DNA of 18,578 nucleotides from Opitutia bacterium (GTDB taxonomy: Bacteria > Verrucomicrobiota > Verrucomicrobiae > Opitutales > Opitutaceae), in NCBI GenBank assembly GCA_947442255.1, contig CANEVO010000073.1, forward strand, positions 1 to 18,578. The letters are read 5' to 3'. Position numbers and translations under genes: made by a program. This document shows positions 7,049 to 14,317 of the stretch, piece by piece; within the stretch, counting starts at the first letter, position 1; each line of letters starts with the position of its first letter. The notes under the pieces are model-generated. The model ran no database searches. It saw only the letters and a program-made list of their open reading frames with translations, and was not told where the DNA came from.

Positions 7049-8302
7049 CTACGGATTAAAATCCCGGTCGAGCGCCGCGATGAAAAATCCGTCGGTGTCG
7101 TGCCGTGAAGGCAAAATCAAAAGGCCGGCCCCGCGCGGGGTGGCGCCAAACGTGCGAGCAAAAGCCGCCGGGTGAAATTCGGGGTGCGCTTGCAGAAACG
7201 CCGCGACGACCGCTTCGTTTTCACACGAACTCAGCGAGCACGTCACGTAGATCAGTCGCCCGCCGGGACGAACGAATGGACTCAGCTTTTCCAGTAGCTC
7301 GCTCTGGAGGGCGGCCAATCGAGCCAGAGTGGCTTCCGTGGTGGTCCATTTCAGGTGAGGCGAGCGGCGCCACGTGCCCGATCCACTGCACGGGGCGTCG
7401 ACGAGCACGCCGTCGTACTGGGCGCCCGCCGGGAGATGGCGGATGATCGAAAGCGTGGCCGCGTCGATTGTTGGCGCCGGAGGAACGTGGGTTTCCCGGG
7501 TTTCCGATCGCCCGTCGGGGAGGGCGGCCACGGTCATGCCGGCGCGCGTGGCTCGCAGTTGGAGTTGGCGCAGTGCTTCCGGACGGATGTCGTGAGCGTC
7601 GATCCGGCCAGCTCCGCCGAGGAGCGCCGCGAGTTGCAGCGTCTTGCCCCCGGCGCCGGCGCAGGCGTCCAGCCATTTTCCGCCGGGCGAAACTTCGAGG
7701 GTCGAGAGCACCAGTTGCGAGCCCAGGTCCTGGACTTCGACGCCGCCTTCCTCCCACGAGCGCGTTTTGGTCACGTCAACTTCGGCCAGAATTTCAATTG
7801 CGGAGGACAGGGCCGAGGATTGCCGCCAGCGCCAACCGGCCGCGTCGAATTCTTCGAAGACGCGCCTTGGTTCCTTCGTTTGCAGCCGGAGCCAGAGCGG
7901 CGCCCGGCGCAATTGCGCGGCGAGTTCTGCGCCGGAGAATATTTCGGCGCAATGGGCGCGGAACCATGAGGGGAGAAGTTCGGCTTGGTCGCCCACGGGT
8001 GATTCACCCGTGGCGAACGCCGCGCGAAAGGGCTGCGTGGCCGGGGTTTCGGCGGCAAGCCACGCGACGCGCCGGACGGCTTCGTCTGTGTCGGCGTCGA
8101 GCAAGGGCTCGATCCACGGCAGATGGCGCAGCGTGGTGTAGAGGAGTTCGCGGTAGAGGCGACGGTCGCGCGCCCCGAACCGGCGGTTGCGCGTGAGTAG
8201 AGCCTGAATACGGGCGGGCAGGGCGGGGTCCCGGCGCCAATGCGGCCGCAGGTTGCCGAGAAGGTGCAGGAAGATCTCCCGCTGGTTGCGCGCGACACTC
8301 AT
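7049..8302 (-). CDS. rsmB: 16S rRNA (cytosine-C5)-methyltransferase, RsmB/NOP2 family
   Basis: S-adenosylmethionine-dependent RNA m5C methyltransferase; RsmB modifies C967 of 16S rRNA in E. coli. The 417-aa product from ATG 8302 has a NusB-like helical N-terminus (about 1-140). The SAM-binding motif is LDACAGAGGKTLQ (211-223), motif IV is VDAPCSGSGTWRR (301-313, Cys305 for product release), and motif VI is YVTCSLSSCENE (352-363, nucleophile Cys355). Both cysteines required by the family are present. The exact rRNA target cannot be fixed from sequence; an RsmB-like paralogue is possible. It starts 49 bases after the lptD-like stop, consistent with one transcript. Confidence 0.9.
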   Translation of the reverse strand: MSVARNQREIFLHLLGNLRPHWRRDPALPARIQALLTRNRRFGARDRRLYRELLYTTLRHLPWIEPLLDADTDEAVRRVAWLAAETPATQPFRAAFATGESPVGDQAELLPSWFRAHCAEIFSGAELAAQLRRAPLWLRLQTKEPRRVFEEFDAAGWRWRQSSALSSAIEILAEVDVTKTRSWEEGGVEVQDLGSQLVLSTLEVSPGGKWLDACAGAGGKTLQLAALLGGAGRIDAHDIRPEALRQLQLRATRAGMTVAALPDGRSETRETHVPPAPTIDAATLSIIRHLPAGAQYDGVLVDAPCSGSGTWRRSPHLKWTTTEATLARLAALQSELLEKLSPFVRPGGRLIYVTCSLSSCENEAVVAAFLQAHPEFHPAAFARTFGATPRGAGLLILPSRHDTDGFFIAALDRDFNP

Positions 8303-8351
8303 GACGAGGTTCCGCGCCCGGCGGGAAGAAGGCGTTGGGGGTTTCGCACGG

Positions 8352-10427
8352 TCAGAATCTCACCGGGTCGACCTGCAGGCTGAAATTGAAGCCGCTTTCG
8401 CGCCGGCGGCCGGAGTAGAGGCTGACGAGATAGGATACGCGCCAGGTGTTGCCGAGGTTCTGTTCGATGCCGTAAGCCTGCTCGTTGAAGCGGCGCTTCC
8501 TCACGTCGTAGTGGAGCCGGGCGCGGACGGAAAACACCTCGTTGATCCGCCGGCGGCCATCCACGGCGTAGTCGTCGAGTTCGTGGCGGAGAAAATTGTT
8601 GGAAAACCGCACGGACCAGGCCTCCCCGTCGTGCAGGGTGAGCCCGGAGTTGAATTCACGCAGGGTAAAGTTTCGCGGGGCGAAGCTTTCGTAGAGATCG
8701 AGCTGCAGCCACCGCGTGGGCATCATCGCCAGCTCCGTGTGAATTTCCGATAAGTCCCGCTCGCCTGGCACCCGTTTGAAACGAAGGTCGTTGGCCACGT
8801 TGAAGACGAGCAGATCGCGCGTGCCCAGCACCGGATCGCGCGTCTGGACGACATTGTCGAACGCGAGCCGGAGCGTATTGGTCGCGCGCAGGTCGTCGAT
8901 GTTTCGGCCGGCGCCGAGCCCGAGCGGCTGAAGGTAGGTCGAAAACGTTTCGCGATCGATCCGGGGAATACGCGCGCGGCCTTCGTCCGCCTGGGGCATG
9001 TAGCGGTAACTGAGGCGTGGCACGAACAGGTGGCGGAGCCCGTCGATCTTCCAGCGCGCATTGCGGTAAGCGAACGTGCCGGCGGTGCGCAGCGCAGCAT
9101 CGACGCCTACTTCGCCGAGCACGCGCGTGTAGTTTCCGTCGTGCACGGCGCCAAGCGTGTTCGCGTAGTGGGTGATACGGCCGCCGGCGACGGGCGTGAC
9201 GGCCAGCCAGTCGGATGCGATGATCGGCCGCTCCAGAGCGTAGTAGGCATCGAACCGGTCGCTCCGCAGCCGGGGCCCGCTGAGCGGCGGATCTTCGCGC
9301 AGCACCGCGACGCTGGCGTTAAATCTTTCATAGAAGCCGCCGCCGATCGGCAGGGGCAGAAGGTCGAAGCGGACCTCGGGCAGACGTTCCTGCACCCGCT
9401 GAAAGGAATTCGGCTGCAGGCGCGCAAAGCCCGAAACAAGGAAGTTGCTCCCGGTATAGACCGACTCAACAAAGGTATCCGGCTCCTGCACGGGAAAGAA
9501 AGCACGGGGACGAAAATCGCGCATGATCTCGGAGTCCCTCCACCAGTTGAGCTGGCCATCGAGGGTCAGCTTTTCGGAGGCGAATGTCTGCTGATGCTGC
9601 CATTCCACATAGCCGCGATTCTCCGGGACCGACCGGCCGAGAATGTCGGTTTTTTTATCTCCGTGGTCGTTAATATAGGCGGCCTGAAAACGACCCTTGA
9701 AACGAGCGGCGTCTTCCTGGCCGGAGTAGGTTCCCGAAGGTCCTGCCATCACGCCGCGGCTCGTGTAGAATCCGATGTCTCCGCCCAGCCGGAGCGCGGC
9801 CGCCACCGGCACGTGCAGGCCAGCTTCGGCAAAAAAGCCGAGAGAGGATCGGAAACCAGCGATGAACGTGGCGGAGGCGGCGAAGGGTAATGCGAGGTTC
9901 TGCTGAAATTTCGGGAACGGCACCGGTTGGGTGTGACCGATGCCGACCTGGGCGTTTTCCGAACGCACCTGGCGGCCGGGGGCGTAGGTGACACTGTCGG
10001 CGAGCAGCGTGGGTTGCCACGGACCGGGTTCACCGTAGGTAAGCCGGGCTCGTTGCACGGTGATTTCATCGCCTGAACCGGTGGCCGCGTCGCCTTCGAT
10101 GTAGTAGGGATGGCTTCCGAGTCGGATGCTTTCGGCCGAGAAGGAACCGTCCCGACGTTGGTAGACGATCTTGTCGGCGAGCAGGCGCATGGCCCCCCGG
10201 GTCAGCTCGACGTGACCGGTCGCGGTTGCCCAGCCCGTGCGTTCATTCGCTCGAATCTCGTCCGCGAGAATCAGCATGGAACCGTCGCGCAGCCGGGCAT
10301 GGCCCCGGGCGAGCGTTTCGCCCGACGATAAGTTGGCCTCGGTAACGTCGGCGGTCAGCTGCAAGCGCGGCTGGGCGGGCAGTGGGACGGCGCCGAGGGC
10401 GACGACGAAAATAAGGCGGCGAATCAC
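8352..10427 (-). CDS. lptD: LptD/OstA-like LPS-assembly outer-membrane protein
   Basis: Likely outer-membrane translocon component that inserts lipopolysaccharide in the outer leaflet. The 691-aa product begins at GTG 10427 with a signal peptide (IRRLIFVVALGAVPLPA). Residues about 24-135 show the repeated OstA/LptA-type beta pattern ('GHARLRDGSMLILADEIRA', 'GHVELTRGAMRLLADKIVY', 'GDEITVQRARLTYG'). The rest is rich in alternating aromatic and polar strands, a beta-barrel, and ends in Phe (DPVRF) as expected for BAM-dependent proteins. It is somewhat shorter than E. coli LptD (784 aa). It contains no cysteine at all, so the disulfides essential to E. coli LptD cannot form. Family assignment is good; full equivalence to LptD is inferred. 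Confidence 0.85.
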   Translation of the reverse strand: MIRRLIFVVALGAVPLPAQPRLQLTADVTEANLSSGETLARGHARLRDGSMLILADEIRANERTGWATATGHVELTRGAMRLLADKIVYQRRDGSFSAESIRLGSHPYYIEGDAATGSGDEITVQRARLTYGEPGPWQPTLLADSVTYAPGRQVRSENAQVGIGHTQPVPFPKFQQNLALPFAASATFIAGFRSSLGFFAEAGLHVPVAAALRLGGDIGFYTSRGVMAGPSGTYSGQEDAARFKGRFQAAYINDHGDKKTDILGRSVPENRGYVEWQHQQTFASEKLTLDGQLNWWRDSEIMRDFRPRAFFPVQEPDTFVESVYTGSNFLVSGFARLQPNSFQRVQERLPEVRFDLLPLPIGGGFYERFNASVAVLREDPPLSGPRLRSDRFDAYYALERPIIASDWLAVTPVAGGRITHYANTLGAVHDGNYTRVLGEVGVDAALRTAGTFAYRNARWKIDGLRHLFVPRLSYRYMPQADEGRARIPRIDRETFSTYLQPLGLGAGRNIDDLRATNTLRLAFDNVVQTRDPVLGTRDLLVFNVANDLRFKRVPGERDLSEIHTELAMMPTRWLQLDLYESFAPRNFTLREFNSGLTLHDGEAWSVRFSNNFLRHELDDYAVDGRRRINEVFSVRARLHYDVRKRRFNEQAYGIEQNLGNTWRVSYLVSLYSGRRRESGFNFSLQVDPVRF

Positions 10428-10442
10428 GCGCGCAGCAAAGGC

Positions 10443-10459
10443 CGCGCCCGAGGGGCGCG
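10443..10459 (-). other. GC-rich hairpin in the lptD leader
   Basis: CGCGCCC (10443-10449) and GGGCGCG (10453-10459) pair perfectly over 7 bp with a 3-base loop, 16 to 32 bases upstream of the lptD start. With the next hairpin it could fold the leader RNA of lptD, though short GC-rich stems arise easily by chance in this DNA. Confidence 0.25.
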
Positions 10460-10472
10460 CAAGCCTCGGCGC

Positions 10473-10490
10473 CCGATTTCCCGCAATCGG
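10473..10490 (-). other. Second hairpin in the lptD-glgB intergenic region
   Basis: CCGATT (10473-10478) and AATCGG (10485-10490) form a perfect 6-bp stem with a 6-base loop. The plus strand continues with AAAAA (10491-10495), so on the minus strand the T-run precedes the stem, which is the wrong order for a terminator of minus-strand transcripts. The remainder of the 252-base divergent spacer (10428-10679) shows only a small CGCCG-TTG-CGGCG hairpin near 10553 and no convincing promoter. Confidence 0.25.
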
Positions 10491-10679
10491 AAAAACCCGG
10501 AAGAATTGGGGTCACGTGAGGCCGGCGGTGCCGTGGCGGGCAGGGTAGTGTGACGCCGTTGCGGCGACGGGACCGGAGTCGCGAATGGTTCCTTGAGAAC
10601 GGTCGGAACAAAGCTGATTCCCAGCTAGACGCCGCGAGGTGCCTTCCCCACCTTGGAGCGGTTCCCCACCATCATTCGC

Positions 10680-12896
10680 GTGATAATCTCCCAAACCGAT
10701 CTGACTGCCCTCCTCGAAGGGAAACACGCGGCACCCCATGCCGTGCTGGGCATGCATCCCGCCACGTACCGTCGTTCGGAGGGGGTGGTGGTGCGGGCGT
10801 TCCTTCGTGAGGCGACGGAATGCGAAGTGGTGGAAATCGAGGTCCAACCGCGGCGGTCGTTTCCGCTGAAGCGGATCGCACCGGACGGATTTTTTGAGGG
10901 CGTTATTCCGAAGCGTCCGGCCGTCTTTCGCTATCAGTTACGGGCGACTTACACGAACGGGGAGATTCGGCAGTTTTCCGACCCTTATTGCTTTCTGCCC
11001 ACGCTCGGTCCGCAGGATCTCTATTTGTTCAACGAGGGCAACGAGCACCGCATCTATCAGAAGCTCGGGGCTCATGTACGCGATCTTGGTGGCGTGATCG
11101 GGGTTTCGTTTGCCGTGTGGGCGCCGGCCGCGGCCCGGATTTCGGTGGTCGGAAATTTCAACCACTGGGACGGCCGGTTTCATCCGATGCGCTCGTTGGG
11201 GCCGTCCGGGGTCTGGGAACTCTTTGTCCCGGGCCTCGGCGAAGGTGAAATCTACAAATTTGAGATCCGTGATCAGCGGGGCGGGCTCCACCTGAAGACG
11301 GATCCTTACGGCACGTATTTTGAGGGCCCGCCGGACAACGCGGCCATCGTTTGCCGTCCGGAAAAACACCGTTGGACGGACGAGGCCTGGATGGCCCGTC
11401 GCCATGCCAACGCGGACAAACTCGACCGGCCGATGTCCATCTACGAGGTGCATCTGGGCTCCTGGAAGCGCCTGGCGGAGGACGCCAACCGGCTGTTGAA
11501 TTATCGCGAGCTGGCGCCGCAGCTGGCCGACTACGCTTGCGAGATGGGTTTCACGCACATCGAAGTGATGCCGCTCGCGGAGCATCCGTTCGATGGCTCG
11601 TGGGGCTATCAGGTAACTGGCTTTTTTGCCCCCACGCACCGCTTTGGCTCGCCGGAGGATTTTGCCTGGTTCGTCGACTACCTGCATGGCCGCGGATTGG
11701 GCGTCATCCTCGACTGGGTACCAGCCCATTTTCCACGGGACAGTTTTGCGCTCGCAGAGTTCGACGGCACTCACCTCTACGAGCATGCGGACCCGCGGCA
11801 GGGCGCCCACATGGACTGGGGGACGCTGATTTTCAACTACGGGCGCAATGAAGTCCGGTGCTTCCTCGTCGCGAACGCGCTCGCGTGGCTCGATCGTTAT
11901 CACATCGACGGCCTGCGGGTGGACGCGGTGGCCTCGATGCTCTACCTGGATTACTCGCGGAAGGAAGGTCAGTGGATTCCGAACAAACACGGTGGCCGCG
12001 AGAACCTTGAAGCGATCGATTTTCTCCGCCGCGTAAACGACCTCGTGCATCGCTACTATCCCGGCGCCCGGATGATCGCCGAGGAAAGCACTTCGTTTGC
12101 CGGAGTCACCAAGCCCACCTGCGACGGCGGACTGGGCTTCGACTACAAATGGAACATGGGTTGGATGAACGATACGCTGCGCTACTTCAGCAAGGAGCCG
12201 GTGGTCCGCCGCCACCACCATCACGATCTCACTTTCGGCATGCTTTACCAATACGCCGAAAATTTCGTGACCGTTTTTTCGCACGATGAGGTCGTGCACG
12301 GTAAGGCTTCGATGCTCTTCAAGATGGGGGCGTGGCACATCGCAGAGAAGGCCGCGAACCTCCGGGCGCTGTACGCCCACATGTGGGCCTGGCCGGGCAA
12401 AAAACTGCTCTTCATGGGCAGCGAATTCGCGCAGTCGCGCGAATGGGCGCACGATGCGAGCCTCGACTGGCATCTCTGCCAGTATCCGGACCACGAGGGC
12501 GTACGGTTGCTCGTGCGCGACCTCAACCGCTTGTACACGTCTGAACCGGTCCTGGGTGAAAACGATTTCAATCCGCAGGGGTTTCGCTGGATCAATTGCC
12601 ACGATGCCGACGCCAACCTGATCGCTTTCATCCGGTCCGATCCCTCCGAAAGCACGCTTTTCGTGGTAGTCGGGCACTTTGGCGGAGCCACACGCGAATA
12701 TGATCTCGGGGTGCCGCGGCAGGGTTTCTGGCGCGAAGTCATAAACACCAACAGTGAATTCTACGGTGGCAACGGATTGGGCAACCATGGCGGCCGCAGG
12801 ACCGGGGAGCAGGCGCGCGATGGCTTCAGCCAGTCGATCCGGGTGACGCTGCCGCCCTTGAGTACGGTCATTTTCAAATGGAGCGGCGGCGCCTGA
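10680..12896 (+). CDS. glgB: 1,4-alpha-glucan branching enzyme
   Basis: Cytosolic GH13 enzyme that makes alpha-1,6 branches in glycogen. From GTG 10680 the product is 738 aa, close to the 728 aa of E. coli GlgB. The N-terminal region contains GKHAAPHAVLGMHP. A CBM48-like module follows (FAVWAPAAARISVVGNFNHW), then the catalytic barrel with VHLGSWKR, EHPFDGSWGYQ and GVILDWVPAHFP. The nucleophile is Asp415 (DGLRVDAVASMLYLDYSR), the acid/base is Glu468 (MIAEES) and the stabiliser is Asp536 (FSHDEVVHG), each offset by +10 from E. coli. A TTG at 10653 in frame would add nine residues, and the start lacks a clear ribosome site either way. It stands alone; no other glycogen gene lies in the window. 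Confidence 0.95.
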   Translation: MIISQTDLTALLEGKHAAPHAVLGMHPATYRRSEGVVVRAFLREATECEVVEIEVQPRRSFPLKRIAPDGFFEGVIPKRPAVFRYQLRATYTNGEIRQFSDPYCFLPTLGPQDLYLFNEGNEHRIYQKLGAHVRDLGGVIGVSFAVWAPAAARISVVGNFNHWDGRFHPMRSLGPSGVWELFVPGLGEGEIYKFEIRDQRGGLHLKTDPYGTYFEGPPDNAAIVCRPEKHRWTDEAWMARRHANADKLDRPMSIYEVHLGSWKRLAEDANRLLNYRELAPQLADYACEMGFTHIEVMPLAEHPFDGSWGYQVTGFFAPTHRFGSPEDFAWFVDYLHGRGLGVILDWVPAHFPRDSFALAEFDGTHLYEHADPRQGAHMDWGTLIFNYGRNEVRCFLVANALAWLDRYHIDGLRVDAVASMLYLDYSRKEGQWIPNKHGGRENLEAIDFLRRVNDLVHRYYPGARMIAEESTSFAGVTKPTCDGGLGFDYKWNMGWMNDTLRYFSKEPVVRRHHHHDLTFGMLYQYAENFVTVFSHDEVVHGKASMLFKMGAWHIAEKAANLRALYAHMWAWPGKKLLFMGSEFAQSREWAHDASLDWHLCQYPDHEGVRLLVRDLNRLYTSEPVLGENDFNPQGFRWINCHDADANLIAFIRSDPSESTLFVVVGHFGGATREYDLGVPRQGFWREVINTNSEFYGGNGLGNHGGRRTGEQARDGFSQSIRVTLPPLSTVIFKWSGGA

Positions 12897-12938
12897 GCCG
12901 CACCGGGGGGGCCGATCACCTGGCGCCTGGCCGGGCCG

Positions 12939-13610
12939 TTATTGCCTTCGAGCCCGAACGTAGTCCGAGAAGGTCACAATCATTTCCGCGTCGAGGGATT
13001 TGAACCAGAAGGCTCGTCCGCGCACGCGCGTCTTTACGGTTTGCGGAAGTATCGGGACGCCGGCGGCGGGGGGGTGGTAGGTCATCACCGTTTGCATTTC
13101 GTCGATGTTGACGGCGAAGGTGGGGCTGAAGCTGCTGATGCTGGCGAGTTTGACCGACGCGAGCGTGTTCGTGGCTCGATGCACGATCAGCGTTGCGCGA
13201 AGATAGCGGGCGGTTGCATCGCCCTTTTCACTCGGTTTCAACCGGCAGCGATAGGTCGCGAAGCCGCCTGAATCGCCCCATTTTTCGAGTGTGCCGAGGT
13301 CGAATTGATCGCTGAGATTGGGGGCCGTGCCGCCCCGGGATCGCCGCGACCGCATCTCGCCGTATTCCCGCGTTTCGTCGGCCGTGGGCGGGCGGCCATT
13401 TTTTTCCACGAGTGACCAACGGTCGAATTCCGGCTTGGCCGCGTCGCAGCGTTCCACGGTGGACTCCCCCTGGGCCGACGTCGTCTGCGTGAAGGACCAA
13501 CCCTTCGGCGCCTCGGCCCGAAAAGTCGTGAGCGCCGCCGCGAGTTCCGGGGGAACGGCCGAAAAACCGGCGGTGACGAAAAGACTGAAGAGCACGGGCA
13601 GAAATCGCAT
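12939..13610 (-). CDS. Secreted protein of unknown function (223 aa)
   Basis: The start at ATG 13610 gives a good signal peptide (MRFLPVLFSLFVTAGFSA), so the product is exported to the periplasm or outer membrane. The TTG at 13646 would put 12 non-signal residues in front and falls inside a hairpin. The mature part has two cysteines (Cys55 and Cys122) that could form a disulfide. The C-terminal half (ASISSFSPTFAVNIDEMQTV, then 'RAFWFKSLDAEMIVTFSDY') alternates polar and hydrophobic residues like a beta-sheet. A LolA-like or lipoprotein-carrier-like fold is conceivable but not shown. It converges on glgB with 42 bases between stops, and no clear terminator is seen there. Confidence 0.75.
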   Translation of the reverse strand: MRFLPVLFSLFVTAGFSAVPPELAAALTTFRAEAPKGWSFTQTTSAQGESTVERCDAAKPEFDRWSLVEKNGRPPTADETREYGEMRSRRSRGGTAPNLSDQFDLGTLEKWGDSGGFATYRCRLKPSEKGDATARYLRATLIVHRATNTLASVKLASISSFSPTFAVNIDEMQTVMTYHPPAAGVPILPQTVKTRVRGRAFWFKSLDAEMIVTFSDYVRARRQ

Positions 13611-13612
13611 CG

Positions 13613-13629
13613 TTCCGCAGAAAGCGGAA
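13613..13629 (-). other. Hairpin directly before the start of the secreted-protein gene
   Basis: TTCCGC (13613-13618) and GCGGAA (13624-13629) form a perfect 6-bp stem with loop AGAAA. It ends two bases upstream of the ATG at 13610, so it would occupy the ribosome-binding region of the mRNA. This would be expected to limit initiation unless opened. Confidence 0.4.
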
Positions 13630-13637
13630 AGGCGTGG

Positions 13638-13661
13638 AACGCGCAACTCTCCTTGCGCGTT
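13638..13661 (-). other. 9-bp stem hairpin between the GreA-like and secreted-protein genes
   Basis: AACGCGCAA (13638-13646) and TTGCGCGTT (13653-13661) form a perfect 9-bp stem with a 6-base loop that reads GGAGAG on the transcribed strand, a purine-rich SD-like sequence. No U-tract follows, so it is not a standard intrinsic terminator. It could stabilise the 3' end of the upstream mRNA, attenuate, or act with the neighbouring hairpin at 13613-13629. Confidence 0.45.
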
Positions 13662-13724
13662 GCCTGGTCGTCACCCGGGCACGAACCATGGGGATGGTCT
13701 CAATCCGGATCGACGGATTCGGTC

Positions 13725-14207
13725 TTACTTCACAGCGAGGATCTTTTGCGCGGCCAGTCCGCCGCGTCCCGGTAGTCGCACTGTTTCGCCTGCATGATGG
13801 CCGAGCAGTTGGCGTCCCAGTGGGGATTGGGGTGTCACCACCAGGATTTTCCGGTCCTCCCACTGCAGTTCGATCCCGCCGGCCCGCGGCCCGAGAAAAT
13901 ACCAGGCACTGGAACGGCTTTCCGTGCCCAACTCGATCAGCGCTCCAAGCGCGATCGCATCCGTCGGTTCGAAATCCGTCAGCGGTAGCGCGGCGTAGTG
14001 GGCGAGGCTGGCTTCGATCTCCGCGGCGATGCGCGCCTGGCCTTCCGCGAGATAGGCGGCTTCCTGGCCGTGAGTGTCGTACTTGCTGTCCGGTCGGCTC
14101 TCCTCGCTGATCGCTTCCTCGCGGGCGAGCAAGGCCGCGCCCACCTGCGCGGCGAGTTCACGGCGAAGTTCTTCGAGGATCGCGGCGCGGAGAGCGGGTT
14201 TATTCAC
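13725..14207 (-). CDS. GreA/GreB-family transcription factor
   Basis: RNA polymerase secondary-channel factor of the Gre family. From GTG 14207 the product is 160 aa (MNKPALRAAILEELRREL). Residues 1-75 form an antiparallel coiled coil with tip motif EESRPDSKYDTHGQEAAYLA (35-54). The C-terminal Gre domain (80-160) contains IALGALIEL and VVTPQSPLGRQLLGHHAGE (123-141). The motif resembles a Gre-like subgroup with KYDTRGLEASYL, distinct from classical GreA (DLRENAEY). Classical transcript-cleavage function is therefore uncertain. In-frame starts up to 14315 exist, but the GTG puts the coiled coil at the N-terminus as in relatives. It is divergent from the parA-like gene. Confidence 0.82.
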   Translation of the reverse strand: MNKPALRAAILEELRRELAAQVGAALLAREEAISEESRPDSKYDTHGQEAAYLAEGQARIAAEIEASLAHYAALPLTDFEPTDAIALGALIELGTESRSSAWYFLGPRAGGIELQWEDRKILVVTPQSPLGRQLLGHHAGETVRLPGRGGLAAQKILAVK

Positions 14208-14276
14208 ACGATGAAAAATTTCCGTAAAATGCGCGCCACCGGTTTTTGTCTGGCTCCGCACGGGACGGATTCGCAT

Positions 14277-14306
14277 GTTGACCCGCGTCCCGTTCCGCTT
14301 GTCAAC
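14277..14306. promoter_or_regulatory. Inverted repeat with TTGAC elements between greA-like and parA-like genes
   Basis: GTTGAC (14277-14282) and GTCAAC (14301-14306) are perfect 6-bp inverted arms 18 bases apart. Each arm places a TTGAC -35-like element on one strand: TTGACA on the minus strand (14305-14300), TTGACC on the plus strand (14278-14283). No strong -10 accompanies either. The location, in a 110-base divergent spacer and 11 bases before the ATPase start, would suit a shared promoter or operator. Confidence 0.3.
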
Positions 14307-14317
14307 GGGGATCACGC

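Noticed and set aside
7355..8196. Overlapping plus-strand frames opposite rsmB
   Set aside because: Arg- and Ala-rich shadow translations; rsmB has complete motifs on the other strand.
8253..9890. Plus-strand frames opposite the lptD-like gene
   Set aside because: Antisense translation of a beta-barrel gene; no start context or motif.
10938..12788. 616-codon open frame on the minus strand opposite glgB
   Set aside because: It lies wholly antisense to a gene with intact catalytic motifs. High GC at third positions creates long antisense frames, and the translation has no domain or signal peptide I can recognise.
12897..12938. Possible bidirectional terminator between glgB and the secreted-protein gene
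   Set aside because: Contains G7 and short GGCC/GGCGCC palindromes but no stem-plus-T-run in either direction.
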